Source: Heyndrickxia shackletonii (GTDB lineage Bacteria > Bacillota > Bacilli > Bacillales > Bacillaceae_C). Taken from it: 64,000 nt of DNA. Made by a program: the position numbers and the translations under genes. The notes below the pieces were generated by a model. That model did not search any database. It was not told the DNA's origin and saw only the letters and a list, made by a program, of their open reading frames with translations. The DNA is taken from positions 2,510,185 through 2,574,184 of the forward strand of contig NZ_LJJC01000004.1 of the NCBI RefSeq assembly GCF_001420715.1, written 5' to 3'. This document shows, piece after piece, positions 54,173 through 63,899 of this stretch (its first letter is position 1; each line of letters begins with the position of its first letter).

Positions 54173-55369
54173 ATGGAACCTGTTTCCCAAACACTCATGA
54201 AAGGCGAAGAACCCCTTTATCGCCGGGGAATCTTTACTTTCAGTGGAGCCCATTTTTTAAATGATTTAGTGACCACAGGTATGGTTCCGGCATTAGTCGT
54301 CCTTTATAAACATGCCTTAGATTTGAACTACACCCAGTCAACATTAATCGTGTTAATGTCTTATTTAACTTCTTCCGTTTCGCAACCACTTTTTGGCTTA
54401 TTTGCGGATCGAAAGCCTAAAGTCTGGTTATTTTCCGCGGGATTATTTTGCTCTATTATAGGGCTTGCTTTAACAGCCATCGCACCATCTCTACCTTGGC
54501 TGCTCTTATTTATTTCCATTTCCGGGCTTGGTTCCGGCGCATTCCATCCGGAAGCATCGCGGGCTACCCACTTAGCTTCTGGAACAAAAAAAGGGCTTGC
54601 CCAGGCTATTTTCCAAGTAGGAGGAAATTCCGGCCAGGCTTTTGGCCCGTTAATCATATCCATTTTCATTATCCATTCAGGAATACATAGCCTTATTTGG
54701 CTTATTCCCGTAGCATTTTTATCCCTTATATTAACCGGACAAATTCTCCCCTGGTTAGGTGGGAAATTAAAAGCTACTAAAGTAAATACTAAAAAGGTAG
54801 GAAAAGGAACGAACAATTATCTTGGAGCAAGCCTGCTTTCATGTGTAATTATCCTTCGTTCATGGTGCCAAATTGGAGTTGTCGTCTTTTTACCCTTTTA
54901 TCTTCATAATCTGTCCGTACAGCAATCAGAAATCCTTAGCTTTGTCTTTGTCGGTGCAGGGGCACTGGGAACATTCGTAGGTGGTATATTATCGGATAAA
55001 GTTGGGATGAAACGTTTACTTGTTAGCTCTATGCTGCTAGCCACCCCATTTGCATTGATTTTTCCATATGTACATGGAGTGTTATCGGTACTAGACTTAC
55101 TTTTATTTGGGTTTTGTGTACTCTCTTCCTTCTCGGTAAGTGTGGTTTATATGCAGCGAATGCTACCTGAAAATATTGGTCTAGCTTCAGGACTTTCGAT
55201 TGGTTTTGGTGTGGGGGCAGGTGGAATTGGTTCTGTTTTTATGGGAGGAATTTCAGACATTTTCGGTGTTGCAACGGTCTTTACAATTCTTTCTCTCCTT
55301 CCCCTTGCCGGCTCGTTGATTTCTGTCTTTTTGCCGAGTGACCGGTTGGATAAGAAGTTGCCAGTGTAA
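54173..55369 (+). CDS. Fosmidomycin-resistance-type (Fsr-like) MFS transporter
   Basis: 398 residues and 12 membrane helices. RRGIFTFSGAHFLNDLVTTG at the first helix and GLGSGAFHPEASRATHLASG are hallmarks of the Fsr subfamily. GNSGQAFGPLI follows. Family members export fosmidomycin or related small molecules by proton antiport. AAAGGAGGAAC lies before the ATG. It is monocistronic. The natural substrate is unknown. Confidence 0.92.
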   Translation: MEPVSQTLMKGEEPLYRRGIFTFSGAHFLNDLVTTGMVPALVVLYKHALDLNYTQSTLIVLMSYLTSSVSQPLFGLFADRKPKVWLFSAGLFCSIIGLALTAIAPSLPWLLLFISISGLGSGAFHPEASRATHLASGTKKGLAQAIFQVGGNSGQAFGPLIISIFIIHSGIHSLIWLIPVAFLSLILTGQILPWLGGKLKATKVNTKKVGKGTNNYLGASLLSCVIILRSWCQIGVVVFLPFYLHNLSVQQSEILSFVFVGAGALGTFVGGILSDKVGMKRLLVSSMLLATPFALIFPYVHGVLSVLDLLLFGFCVLSSFSVSVVYMQRMLPENIGLASGLSIGFGVGAGGIGSVFMGGISDIFGVATVFTILSLLPLAGSLISVFLPSDRLDKKLPV

Positions 55370-55593
55370 AAAAGAGGCTAAAGCTAGTGTAAAGTTTTAT
55401 TGCTTTTGTATTGATGGCAAGTTGATTTTTATTTTTATTCTTATCGATAAAATTGGGATGAGGTACTTGTCCCCTCATCCCTTCCAGCATTCATTCTCAA
55501 TCTATAAATTTATTTTTAACATTAAAAATCCTAGAAAAGCGCATAACCTCCAGTGCACTAACCTTTTATCGTATTGGAGTTAGGCGCCAAAAT

Positions 55594-56007
55594 TTATGAT
55601 TGTACTAAGTTTAAATTACCATTCGGAATTCCTGCTTCTATATAACTTCTTACCAATTTCCAATCGCCAATGTTATTTTTTTTGAACGTTTGAAAGAATA
55701 AATTTGCTGTTTCTAAACTCTTACCATTAATAACCATCGTAGCGGATAAAATCACCAACGTCTCATCAACTCTTAATGGAAAAATGGATATTTCATTTAA
55801 AACCCATCGGGCATTGTTTTCTTGGACAAACTTAAAGCCTTCCTCCCACCCATTGATGGATTCTTCATAACCAAAGTCTACTATTTCTCCGCCTGTTATT
55901 TCTCTTCCTTTATAATCTATTGATATTAAATCCTTTAATTCGGTAATAGAGGAAGTTCTCCAAACATCTATATAAGAATCGAGAAATTGTCGAAAGGTGT
56001 TATCCAT
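55594..56007 (-). CDS. SnoaL/NTF2-like protein
   Basis: 137 residues with the cone-shaped NTF2-fold pattern: an N-terminal helix (MDNTFRQFLDSYIDVWRTSS), then VDFGYEESINGWEEGFKFVQ and a C-terminal beta sheet including DETLVILSATMVINGKSLET. It is probably a small stand-alone binding or enzymatic protein; no active-site set is obvious. AAGGAGG precedes the ATG. It is a single gene convergent with the Fsr-like transporter. Confidence 0.7.
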   Translation of the reverse strand: MDNTFRQFLDSYIDVWRTSSITELKDLISIDYKGREITGGEIVDFGYEESINGWEEGFKFVQENNARWVLNEISIFPLRVDETLVILSATMVINGKSLETANLFFQTFKKNNIGDWKLVRSYIEAGIPNGNLNLVQS

Positions 56008-56098
56008 AAAAAAACCTCCTTAATGGTAGTGATCATCTTTCCTTTCTATATTGAGAAGGAATATTCCTTTATTTGCTGCATTTCCCATTTCGAAAACG

Positions 56099-56149
56099 GT
56101 GCCGGTCCCCCAATATGCTAAAGTCTCAGCATACTGGGGGACCAGCACC
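56099..56149. terminator. Long GGTGC-GGTCCCCC hairpin
   Basis: A near-perfect ~22-bp stem (GTGCCGGTCCCCCAATATGCT pairing with its opposite arm, one mismatch each side). It lies between the SnoaL-like gene and the next gene, where it may act as a terminator. It belongs to the GGGAC-type hairpins of this window. Confidence 0.65.
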
Positions 56150-56188
56150 AAAATTACGATCGATTGTTCACATACAAAAATTTATTAC

Positions 56189-56629
56189 TTATTGTTTAAA
56201 TTTATCAATATAAACTTTTACCCAATCAATATCTATTGGTCCGTTTATTACCTTATAATAAGCACCATCATTATAAAAAGTTAAACGGTGTTCATAAATT
56301 GAAGCCATTATAGGACCTCTTGTTGTGTAGATAGTAACTAGAAAGCCCTTTTCTTTTGAAACATTACCATTCCATTCACTATCTTTCATCTTTTTTACTC
56401 GATATTGACTCAAAAAATCATTGAACTTTTCTGCATGTGCCTTGTTGTCCGTTCTCCGTTCAAACTGTTCCACACCTTCATTAAATACCAAGGATTCAAA
56501 ATTTTTAATATCATAGCTAATTACGTCATCTAATGCCTTTTCTCTATATCCATAATAATTTTTTATAAAGTAAATGATTATTATTGTTATTAAGGCAAGT
56601 CCTATGATTAAATACCTTTTGTTATTCAT
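56189..56629 (-). CDS. Membrane-anchored protein, unknown
   Basis: 146 residues. One N-terminal helix (about 5-22) is followed by a short extracytoplasmic domain with KAHAEKFNDFLSQYRVKKMK and VTIYTTRGPIMASIYEHRLT. The latter is beta-rich and ends in an acidic-aromatic tail. No family is recognised. It lies 18 bases downstream of the next gene's stop on the same strand and may be cotranscribed. Confidence 0.65.
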   Translation of the reverse strand: MNNKRYLIIGLALITIIIIYFIKNYYGYREKALDDVISYDIKNFESLVFNEGVEQFERRTDNKAHAEKFNDFLSQYRVKKMKDSEWNGNVSKEKGFLVTIYTTRGPIMASIYEHRLTFYNDGAYYKVINGPIDIDWVKVYIDKFKQ

Positions 56630-56647
56630 ATAATCCCCCCTAATTAA

Positions 56648-57136
56648 TTATACCAGAATACCCATAATTTTCCTTAATCTGTTTTTAACATTGAAACGGC
56701 GGAACCCGCCCAATGTTTCCTTCACATAATACCCCGCCACAGCAGGAAACTGCGTAAACTCCTTCCTCATTTCCCTAAACGAAATCACCCCATTCCCCCT
56801 AGTAAGCTCGAAATCTAGGGAATATTCGTGACAGTTCAATGGGTTTTTATGAAAGGATTTCCTATAGAATTGTATTGCCTCTTCCTCGCTGCTTGCATAT
56901 ATAAAGACAAAGGTTTTCTTGTCCATCTTCAGGGAGTAGACGCCAATCTTATGAATACCTAGTACATTCTTTTCAACCAATTCCGCTACTTTCTCAGGAT
57001 TTACTTGATTCATGTCTATTTTAGATATGTCGTCATCTAATGAAATTTTCTCCTCCGCTAGTAAATGATACAGGGAATGAGCCAATGTGGATTCCTCATA
57101 AAGAATAAGATTCTCATACATCTCTCTGACCAACAT
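56648..57136 (-). CDS. Unknown protein next to replication genes
   Basis: 162 residues, mixed alpha/beta, no membrane helix. It contains VYSLKMDKKTFVFIYASSEE then EAIQFYRKSFHKNPLNCHEY and a basic C-terminus (GGFRRFNVKNRLRKIMG). It lies 63 bases after the DnaB-like gene in the same direction and could be part of that phage-type cluster. No family is recognised. Confidence 0.65.
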   Translation of the reverse strand: MLVREMYENLILYEESTLAHSLYHLLAEEKISLDDDISKIDMNQVNPEKVAELVEKNVLGIHKIGVYSLKMDKKTFVFIYASSEEEAIQFYRKSFHKNPLNCHEYSLDFELTRGNGVISFREMRKEFTQFPAVAGYYVKETLGGFRRFNVKNRLRKIMGILV

Positions 57137-57199
57137 GTGATAACACCCCGTTTTCCATTTTTATCAATATCGATACTTATTTTAAAAGGATCATATCTA

Positions 57200-58462
57200 T
57201 TAGCTGTTGGCAGGACTTTGTTCTTTTTGCTCTCCAATCGCTCCTGTATGTTCGTTATAACCCACCTTTATCATTCCAACTGGACCATTCCGGTTTTTGG
57301 AGACAATCATTTCGAGAGAATGATCCTCGGAATCCTTGTCATAATAGGCTTCGCGATATAAGAACAAAATGACATCTGCATCCTGTTCCACACTGCCTGA
57401 TTCCCGAATATCGGACATCATCGGACGTTTATTAGCACGCGTCTCCACTGATCGATTGAGCTGTGCCAAACAAATGACGGGGCAATCAAAATCTTTTGCC
57501 ATCATCTTGAGGGATTTCGATATTTCCGTTACTTGTAAATGGGTATTTCCCCCGTACATTTCACTTGGTTGGATCAATGTTAAGTAATCGATAAACACGA
57601 TTGGTTTCTTAGATGGGAATTCATGCATGAGCTTTCTGGTTTTCGCTCGCATTTCAGCAACTGTTTGCCCAGCTCCATCAAAAATTTGTATGTTGGTTTC
57701 ATCGAGGTCTCCAATGACATCCGCCCATTTATCCTTTTGGCTTTTCGTTAGCATTCTTTTCGGATCCCGCATCTTTGAACGGTTAAACCCTCCAGTTGAA
57801 GCCATTAATCGTGAGGTGATGAGCTTTTCAGGCATTTCTAAGGAAAAGACGAGTGGAAGAAACCCTGCCCAACCCGATATTTTTGCAAAATGAAGCATTA
57901 CATCGGTTTTCCCCATCGAGGGCCTTGCTGCTATAATCGTCACTTCTCCACCCTGAAAGCCTCCCGTCAAGAGATCAAGCTTTTTGATACCCGTTGTCAC
58001 ACCTTTCGAATGGGTTTGATCTTCCCATGGCGCCTCATAAATCCTAACCAATGCTTGGTGTAAAGAGGTGTGATCCTCCATTTTCGATTGGTTTATTTTA
58101 TCCAATTCGGAAATTACTTTTGTAATCTCCCAATCATTCATCGCTGCAAGCGTTAAGATGTTTCGCTTTTCCCGTTCCTTCCAGAGTTCCAGAATGAGCT
58201 TCTCCGTTTCATTAAATTTCTCAGGCTCTGCATACGATAAAAGCTCTGTAAGATAAGACATTCCGCCAAATGATTCCAGGTCAGGTAAGGTGGTGAAGGT
58301 AAGCAAATCAACCCCCTTACCAGCACGCTTTAACTCCACCATTCTTCGCATTAATGCCTTATGGCGTGCACTTTCCAGCTGGTCGGGTTGAATGATGGTA
58401 TCATGAAGTAAATAATCCGCTTTCATTAAGCATCCTAAGAACGTTTTTTCCACCACACTCAT
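57200..58462 (-). CDS. Phage-type replicative DNA helicase (DnaB-like)
   Basis: 420 residues. The N-terminal DnaB domain (EKTFLGCLMKADYLLHDTII) is followed by a RecA-like motor with Walker A AARPSMGKTDVMLHFA, Walker B KKPIVFIDYLTLIQP and QLNRSVETRANKRPMMSDIR then ESGSVEQDADVILFLYR. It is slightly shorter than the chromosomal DnaC/DnaB (~450). With the DnaD-like gene, whose stop it overlaps by 4 bases, it forms a replication-initiation pair typical of phages, or of mobile elements. It unwinds DNA at the fork. Confidence 0.9.
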   Translation of the reverse strand: MSVVEKTFLGCLMKADYLLHDTIIQPDQLESARHKALMRRMVELKRAGKGVDLLTFTTLPDLESFGGMSYLTELLSYAEPEKFNETEKLILELWKEREKRNILTLAAMNDWEITKVISELDKINQSKMEDHTSLHQALVRIYEAPWEDQTHSKGVTTGIKKLDLLTGGFQGGEVTIIAARPSMGKTDVMLHFAKISGWAGFLPLVFSLEMPEKLITSRLMASTGGFNRSKMRDPKRMLTKSQKDKWADVIGDLDETNIQIFDGAGQTVAEMRAKTRKLMHEFPSKKPIVFIDYLTLIQPSEMYGGNTHLQVTEISKSLKMMAKDFDCPVICLAQLNRSVETRANKRPMMSDIRESGSVEQDADVILFLYREAYYDKDSEDHSLEMIVSKNRNGPVGMIKVGYNEHTGAIGEQKEQSPANS

Positions 58463-59496
58463 TCCACTTCACCTGCCGTTGGATCAAATACAAATTCGCT
58501 TGGTATCGCTCTTCCAGCTGGAAATGAAACGGTTGACGCTTTAGATTGCTTTTGGATTTCATCATACGAATCTACTTCTTCAACCGTAAGTAATGATTCA
58601 TTTTCCCAGTTTTTCAGGATCCCCGTAATATAACTCAGCCTTCGCTTGTTATTGGCGCACGCAATATTCATGGCTTTTATTATCATTTCCTTTGGCTGTA
58701 AAAAACGAGAATCATCTAACCACGACAACAACTGTTGTTTCGCATTTATGTTCGTAAAACCAAATCCATTCGCATCCCAAAATTCGATAATTTCTTTCAC
58801 ATCATCTGTTTTTTGATGACTCTGTGACGGACTCACTATGTCCGGATTATTCTCTATACTTGGATAGAGATCTTGTTGTTGTTTTTGTTTTTCTTTTTCT
58901 TTTTGTTTTTCTTTTTGCCCACGTATCGTAAAACGAGTCGAAAACGTATCGTCCAATTCAATAAAGAGATCTTTTTCAGCCTCTTCTTCTTGAACATCTG
59001 TCGCATAACGAGGTGACATCGTTTCGTCCAATTCTTGACAGGGATCTTTTTCTTCGTCTATGAGCATCCCTTTTTGATGATAAAAAGCTTCATATAACCT
59101 TCTAATCTCTTCCTTATGTATGGATTCTGCAACATATTGGATAAGTAAGTGATCCTCGACCTCTTTCAATTCGGAAATAATACAATCCATGACCGGCTTT
59201 CCACCTTTTTGGAGATTCTCTTTCCCCCAGTTCTTAATCGCCAGTTCCCTTGTTTTAGGATTGTAACGAATTAACTGATGGTGCCCCTCGAAACGCTCCA
59301 TTAACGAATGAACACTTTCAATCGAAAAGCCCAAATCAAAAGCCATTTGTTTCTTCGTAATTCGATAGATTCCAATTTGAGTAGTATGCGGATTCGTCAG
59401 CAGATAAAGGTAAAAATATCTATCCTTCGGGGTCATCTGCTCTAAAACAATCGGACTCTTCCAAAAATCAGTACGCACCATTCGATATTTTGCCAT
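58459..59496 (-). CDS. DnaD-domain replication initiation protein
   Basis: About 345 residues from the ATG at 59496 (an upstream TTG is less likely). The N-terminal winged helix (MAKYRMVRTDFWKSPIVLEQ then MTPKDRYFYLYLLTNPHTTQ) is as in phage replisome organisers. A low-complexity Lys/Gln/Glu linker at about 205-220 leads to a DnaD C-terminal domain (IIEFWDANGFGFTNINAKQQ ... LSYITGILKNWENE). DnaD-type proteins open the origin and load the helicase encoded next. Confidence 0.9.
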   Translation of the reverse strand: MAKYRMVRTDFWKSPIVLEQMTPKDRYFYLYLLTNPHTTQIGIYRITKKQMAFDLGFSIESVHSLMERFEGHHQLIRYNPKTRELAIKNWGKENLQKGGKPVMDCIISELKEVEDHLLIQYVAESIHKEEIRRLYEAFYHQKGMLIDEEKDPCQELDETMSPRYATDVQEEEAEKDLFIELDDTFSTRFTIRGQKEKQKEKEKQKQQQDLYPSIENNPDIVSPSQSHQKTDDVKEIIEFWDANGFGFTNINAKQQLLSWLDDSRFLQPKEMIIKAMNIACANNKRRLSYITGILKNWENESLLTVEEVDSYDEIQKQSKASTVSFPAGRAIPSEFVFDPTAGEVE

Positions 59497-59879
59497 CTTC
59501 CTCCACTCCCCAATCTTCAAATAAAATAGTCATCATATTTGATATAGGGTTTTAGGGAGAAAAAGGACACCGTGTTTTTATAAAATTTTCGAAACACAGG
59601 GACGTTTCCTACGTTTTCCTATCTTAAAAATAAAAATGGGACAAGGTTCCTGCCCCCTTGCCCATGACTTGTTAAAAACAAGTTCTTTTTGACTAGAAAC
59701 TGTCCAACTGCACGAATTGACTAAGTAAAAGCTGGACTTGGAAACACAAGATCTTTTTTCTATGCTCAGACAAAAGTGGGAAATATTCTAAGTTCCTTTG
59801 TACTATAAATAGGTTAAAATACCCACAAATATGTTATTATTAAGAATAATTAATTCTTTTTACAAGGCGAGTGGATAAA
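59497..59879. other. Intergenic region with GGGACA-type repeats
   Basis: Two short hairpins based on GGGAC/GTCCC-like arms lie near 59563-59620 and 59637-59665. The rest is the divergent promoter area. No gene. Confidence 0.45.
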
Positions 59880-60668
59880 ATGAGTATAGTAATTGGTGGT
59901 AGAGCGGGGATAAATTCTGTGAGTTTTTCTACTAATGAAACGAAAGTGACAGCATACAGAAATAAAACTGGTGAGATAAAAATTAATGTAACTTCAAAAA
60001 AGAAATCGATATTTGGACAAATTGGTCAGAAACTAGACAAAATACCGTTTATTCGTGGGATTTGGATGATCTTCGAAGGGTATTTAGATTCTTGGAAAAC
60101 AATTCTATTTATATTTGGAATTTATTTAGCAACTCTGTTTTTAAGCAGTCGATTTATTACAAAAATGCCCAGTTCAATCGGAAATAAAATAGTACATCAT
60201 ACTTTCCTTATTTGGTATACATATATATTAATAATTCTTTTATTAGTACTATATTCCCTTTTTATTAAATTTTCTCCCGTAGGGAAATATCATTCTGCTG
60301 AACACATGGTAGACAATGCTTTTGAAAAGTCCAAAAATATTTCTATTAACAATGTTATCAAATACTCCAGAATTCATCATCGATGTGGGACCAATTTATG
60401 TGTTTTTATTATCTTGTTTTATATTATATTTAGTCTATTCATTAAAAGCTTAATATTAAGTTTTTTATTGGGTTGTATTTTCGGTTATGAAGTTTATAAA
60501 ATTAATACTAGATGGATCTCTCCTTTTTTAAGACCAATTTATTTTATAGGATATTTCTTGCAAAAAAATTTATTTACTACCCCACCCGACAAAGAACATC
60601 TATTAGTTGCCAAAGCAGCATACGAATGTATTCTTAAAATCCATGAAGCCAATAAGAATGGTATTTGA
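59880..60668 (+). CDS. DUF1385 (YqhQ-like) membrane protein
   Basis: About 262 residues. The N-terminus is GGRAGINSVSFSTNETKVTA. Membrane helices (near 78-98, 110-135, 172-200) separate the hallmark stretches KYHSAEHMVDNAFE and KYSRIHHRCGTNLCVF, which are the family's conserved His/Cys-containing loops. PDKEHLLVAKAAYE is the C-terminal family helix. The role of DUF1385 proteins is not established. The ATG at 59880, 8 bases after AAGGCGAG, is preferred over a GTG three codons earlier. Confidence 0.88.
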   Translation: MSIVIGGRAGINSVSFSTNETKVTAYRNKTGEIKINVTSKKKSIFGQIGQKLDKIPFIRGIWMIFEGYLDSWKTILFIFGIYLATLFLSSRFITKMPSSIGNKIVHHTFLIWYTYILIILLLVLYSLFIKFSPVGKYHSAEHMVDNAFEKSKNISINNVIKYSRIHHRCGTNLCVFIILFYIIFSLFIKSLILSFLLGCIFGYEVYKINTRWISPFLRPIYFIGYFLQKNLFTTPPDKEHLLVAKAAYECILKIHEANKNGI

Positions 60669-60832
60669 AGAATAAACATTGGAGGAAAAGTAAATGAAAA
60701 AAGCATCCATTTATCTGGATGCATACTGCAATCTCTTTCCCTTGGAGAATGTATAAGTGTTTCCCAAAAACATATATTTCTCCTCGTTTTAAAGAACTTT
60801 AGTTCATTTAAAGTCAGAAGCATTAACAGCAC

Positions 60833-61309
60833 TCATCCAACCCTTTTGTTTAACAAATCATTTGCCTGACTTTCAGTGATTCCTCTAATTATGCCCAATT
60901 CACTAATGAAAATCTTCAGTGCGCTGTCTAGCATTTGCTTTTCGCTTGCATTGAGAGCTTTCTTTTTGTTTAAGCGCATTAAATCACGTACAACTTCTGC
61001 ACCCTCCTGAAAATTACCTGTTCTCAACTTTTCCGTATTAATCTTGAATCTTTCTTTCATTGAAAGATTTGTATCTGTTTGACCGTATTGAAAAATGTCC
61101 AAAACGTGTTTAAGTGTTGGTTCATCTGCAACTAAGCGAATGCGTGATTTTTGCACTTTGTCAATAGGAATCATTACTTGTAATCGCTTGATAGGTACAT
61201 TTATCATATAATACCTATGTTTCTCACCGAGAATTTCCTTTTCTTCTATTGCTACAATAAGACCTGCGCCTTGCATTGGATAAACAATGGAATCTCCAAC
61301 ATGAAACAT
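60833..61309 (-). CDS. CarD-family transcriptional regulator
   Basis: 158 residues. The N-terminal RNA-polymerase-interacting Tudor-like domain (MFHVGDSIVYPMQGAGLIVA ... EKHRYYMINVPIKRLQVMIP) is followed by a C-terminal helical bundle (LSMKERFKINTEKLRTGNFQ to NASEKQMLDSALKIFISELG). CarD proteins bind the polymerase beta subunit and stabilise open complexes. It has the usual length and arrangement. It is a single gene preceded by a GGAGGTGTTC site. Confidence 0.93.
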   Translation of the reverse strand: MFHVGDSIVYPMQGAGLIVAIEEKEILGEKHRYYMINVPIKRLQVMIPIDKVQKSRIRLVADEPTLKHVLDIFQYGQTDTNLSMKERFKINTEKLRTGNFQEGAEVVRDLMRLNKKKALNASEKQMLDSALKIFISELGIIRGITESQANDLLNKRVG

Positions 61310-61676
61310 TTAGAACACCTCCGAATTTGACACCTCCTTAATCATAACACACATTATGTTTTTTATCAAAATATTTTATTATAACACCATACAATAGAAA
61401 ATTTCAATATTTTTAGCTGGAAAATCATCATTATTTTAGGTGGTTTTATTTACCAATACAAAAAAATATCACAGTGCAGGATTAGCTACTATTGAATTTA
61501 TTTCCTGAACCTTACGCCTAGCGTATGATTTTATAAAAAGAATAAGAAGAATCCATTTAAAAAAATGGATTCTTCTCTAGCATAATTAAGTTTCAATTTT
61601 ATAAAAAGTTCGATCATTTTCTACTTATTGATCTGCATTTCACCTCAGTAATGGTGAAAATGATTGTTTGCTAATT
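61310..61676. other. Intergenic region with terminator
   Basis: AT-rich and non-coding. It contains the CarD promoter area and the terminator at 61545-61576 that ends the sigma-factor operon. Confidence 0.45.
61545..61576. terminator. Terminator of the oxidoreductase-sigma operon
   Basis: A perfect 14-bp stem (61545-61558 with 61563-61576) about 100 bases past the sigma factor stop. A flanking A/T-rich tail is on the minus strand. Confidence 0.65.
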
Positions 61677-62540
61677 TTATTTTTGCAAATGTACAAGCTT
61701 TTCCGGATTTGCCACCATATACATGCGCCAAATCTTATCATCTTGAAACTCCAGAGAGACGACATAAGCGACATTGTCATTAACGATTACAAAAACCCCT
61801 GGAAATCCATTTACAACTTTAAATTCCATCCTCGTGTTTTCAGGAAGCTTTTTCATAATACTTGTAAACAAAAGGACAATTCGCTCCGATGAATAGATTG
61901 GGTTTAGTGCAGCTTTTACTTTTCCGCCTCCGTCAGAAATTAATACAGCATCTGTCTTCAATAACTCTAGCATCTTCTTAATATTCCCTGTTTGAAGTGC
62001 CATCGTAAATTGTTCTAGGCTGCTTTTCATCGATTGGAAATCCAATGTGGTAGCTTTCGGTCGGTTCTCCATGCTTTTTTTGGCTCTGTGAAAAATCTGC
62101 CTGCAATTGGCATATGATTTTTCTATAATAGCTGCAATTTCTTCATAGCTATACTGAAATACTTCTCGTAATAAGAAGACTGCTCGTTCATCTTCAGATA
62201 ACTGCTGCAAAAGCAAGAGATAAGCGGTCGAGATCGATTCCTTCATCATATAAGTATGAGAAGGATCATTTTCTGCATCTACCAATGGTTCTGGCAACCA
62301 CTCTCCAACATATACCTCGCGCTTATTGGCAGCTGATCGTAATTTATCAATGGAGCTATTCATCACGATCTTACATAAATACGCTTTCTTGTTTTCAATG
62401 ACTTTTTCGCTGCTAACATGGTTATACGTGAGAAACGCCTCTTGTACAAGATCTTCTGCATCTGTAACACTACCAGTCATTTGGTAGGCGATCGAAAATA
62501 ACAAAGGTTTGTATGTCTGATACAACTCTTCAGTTTCCAA
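61677..62540 (-). CDS. ECF41-type RNA polymerase sigma factor (SigJ-like)
   Basis: 287 residues. Sigma region 2 (YKPLLFSIAYQMTGSVTDAE then DLVQEAFLTY) and region 4 (LSEDERAVFLLREVFQYSYE then EIAAIIEKSYANCRQIFHRA) are joined to a ~100-residue NTF2/SnoaL-like extension. That extension contains DGGGKVKAALNPI (the DGGGK motif) and ends in NPEKL, both marks of ECF41. In this group the extension controls activity in place of an anti-sigma factor. It lies 5 bases after the oxidoreductase gene, whose promoter matches the ECF41 target. Confidence 0.92.
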   Translation of the reverse strand: METEELYQTYKPLLFSIAYQMTGSVTDAEDLVQEAFLTYNHVSSEKVIENKKAYLCKIVMNSSIDKLRSAANKREVYVGEWLPEPLVDAENDPSHTYMMKESISTAYLLLLQQLSEDERAVFLLREVFQYSYEEIAAIIEKSYANCRQIFHRAKKSMENRPKATTLDFQSMKSSLEQFTMALQTGNIKKMLELLKTDAVLISDGGGKVKAALNPIYSSERIVLLFTSIMKKLPENTRMEFKVVNGFPGVFVIVNDNVAYVVSLEFQDDKIWRMYMVANPEKLVHLQK

Positions 62541-62545
62541 AACGA

Positions 62546-63838
62546 TTAACCTTCCTTTTCTAAAAGCACTTTGTTTGTTTTTAAAACTTCTTGCGCTGCA
62601 CGCTTCCCACTCGCAACCGCAGCATCTGCTAATACTTCTTCATGTCCTGCCCAATCTCCTGCTATAAAGATTCCATTCATTTCTGGTATGCTTGGACCCG
62701 GATATTCTTTTCGTTTTACATGTGGAAAATCATGCATTACCGTTAGTTTAGATAAAAATTGTTGCACCACGACTTCTTTTCGCCAGTTAGGATGAAGTAA
62801 ATCCATCACTGATTCTAATTGTTGCTTATCTGAGGTTACGTTTATTTCTTCCATTGGATTATGGTGTTTTGCTATGCTTACAACCAGTGTCCCATCCTCA
62901 CTTAACTTTGCAGCCCTCGATTGGTTCGTGAAAAACAAAGCTTGGTCGAGTCCTATCGCAAATTGATGTTGTGGGTTAGGTAACTTTTTAATCCCTATAT
63001 CCAAACAGCATGCCGTAATAGGAATTGCCTGTTCATTCCAAAGGCGCAACGATGTATGTTCTGATCCATTTATCATGTTCATTGCCTCTTTCGGAGGTGC
63101 TGCCACGATACAATCAGGAACAGTAAAGACCGTCCCATCTAAGCATTGTATGATTTGATATTGCTCATGATGCTCAATACTTGATACATTTTTATTCGTT
63201 AATATTTCGACTCCGTACGCTTCTGCTTGCTTCTTCAGTTTTTGAACAATCGTTTCCCAACCTCCATCAACATATAGGACATCCGATTTTAAAGAGCGCT
63301 TCACCTGCCTCAAAGCTGGCTTTGCAAGCTGTAAAGCCGGTACATTTGTATAGGTCGTCAACCGACAGATGGAGTAAAAAATATGCCTTACCATCGGATT
63401 GGATATTTCAGAATCTGCCCACTCCATAAGGCTGACTTCCGGAATGGAATCAATATTTAATTTCATAATCTTTAACATTAATTTACTGAACATAAATTTA
63501 TCTTTCCACGATAAAAGGGTCGATGACATAATCGTTGAAAAATCTGTTGGAATGATATGAACGTCATGATTTAAAATGCCGTGAATAGCAGTCACAGCAT
63601 TTCCACCTGGAAGTGATATTCCAAGTTCCGTAAAAATGTGAGCAGCATCCCCTGACATATACAATCCATGCGGTCCCAAATTCATGAGAACCCCATTTTT
63701 ATCATTAGTTATCCCCCTTCCACCTAGACGACTCGATTTTTCCAAAACAACGACCTTTTTTCCTTCCCTCGCCAATAAATTAGCAGCTGTTAACCCAGCC
63801 AATCCTCCACCTACGACTACAACATCATAATTTAACAT
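62546..63838 (-). CDS. FAD-dependent amine oxidase/phytoene-desaturase-like oxidoreductase
   Basis: About 430 residues from the ATG at 63838, which follows AGGAGGG; the frame extends further upstream, but that would overlap the promoter. [20 protein letters not shown] is the FAD dinucleotide-binding motif, followed by [15 protein letters not shown]. The C-terminal [20 protein letters not shown] ends the FAD site. The substrate is unknown. It is the first gene of an operon with the ECF41 sigma factor; such sigma factors are usually found beside oxidoreductases or decarboxylases. Confidence 0.88.
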   Translation of the reverse strand: MLNYDVVVVGGGLAGLTAANLLAREGKKVVVLEKSSRLGGRGITNDKNGVLMNLGPHGLYMSGDAAHIFTELGISLPGGNAVTAIHGILNHDVHIIPTDFSTIMSSTLLSWKDKFMFSKLMLKIMKLNIDSIPEVSLMEWADSEISNPMVRHIFYSICRLTTYTNVPALQLAKPALRQVKRSLKSDVLYVDGGWETIVQKLKKQAEAYGVEILTNKNVSSIEHHEQYQIIQCLDGTVFTVPDCIVAAPPKEAMNMINGSEHTSLRLWNEQAIPITACCLDIGIKKLPNPQHQFAIGLDQALFFTNQSRAAKLSEDGTLVVSIAKHHNPMEEINVTSDKQQLESVMDLLHPNWRKEVVVQQFLSKLTVMHDFPHVKRKEYPGPSIPEMNGIFIAGDWAGHEEVLADAAVASGKRAAQEVLKTNKVLLEKEG

Positions 63839-63872
63839 AAAAAAATCCCTCCTACATTTGTTCTGTAAACAA

Positions 63873-63899
63873 AACGAAGGAGGGAAGGATTTTGTGACA
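63873..63899 (-). promoter_or_regulatory. ECF41-type promoter
   Basis: Minus strand TGTCACA (63893-63899), a 16-base spacer and CGTT (63873-63876). The reported ECF41 consensus is TGTCACA-N16-CGTC, so only one base differs. It sits about 35 bases before the oxidoreductase ATG. Confidence 0.75.
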
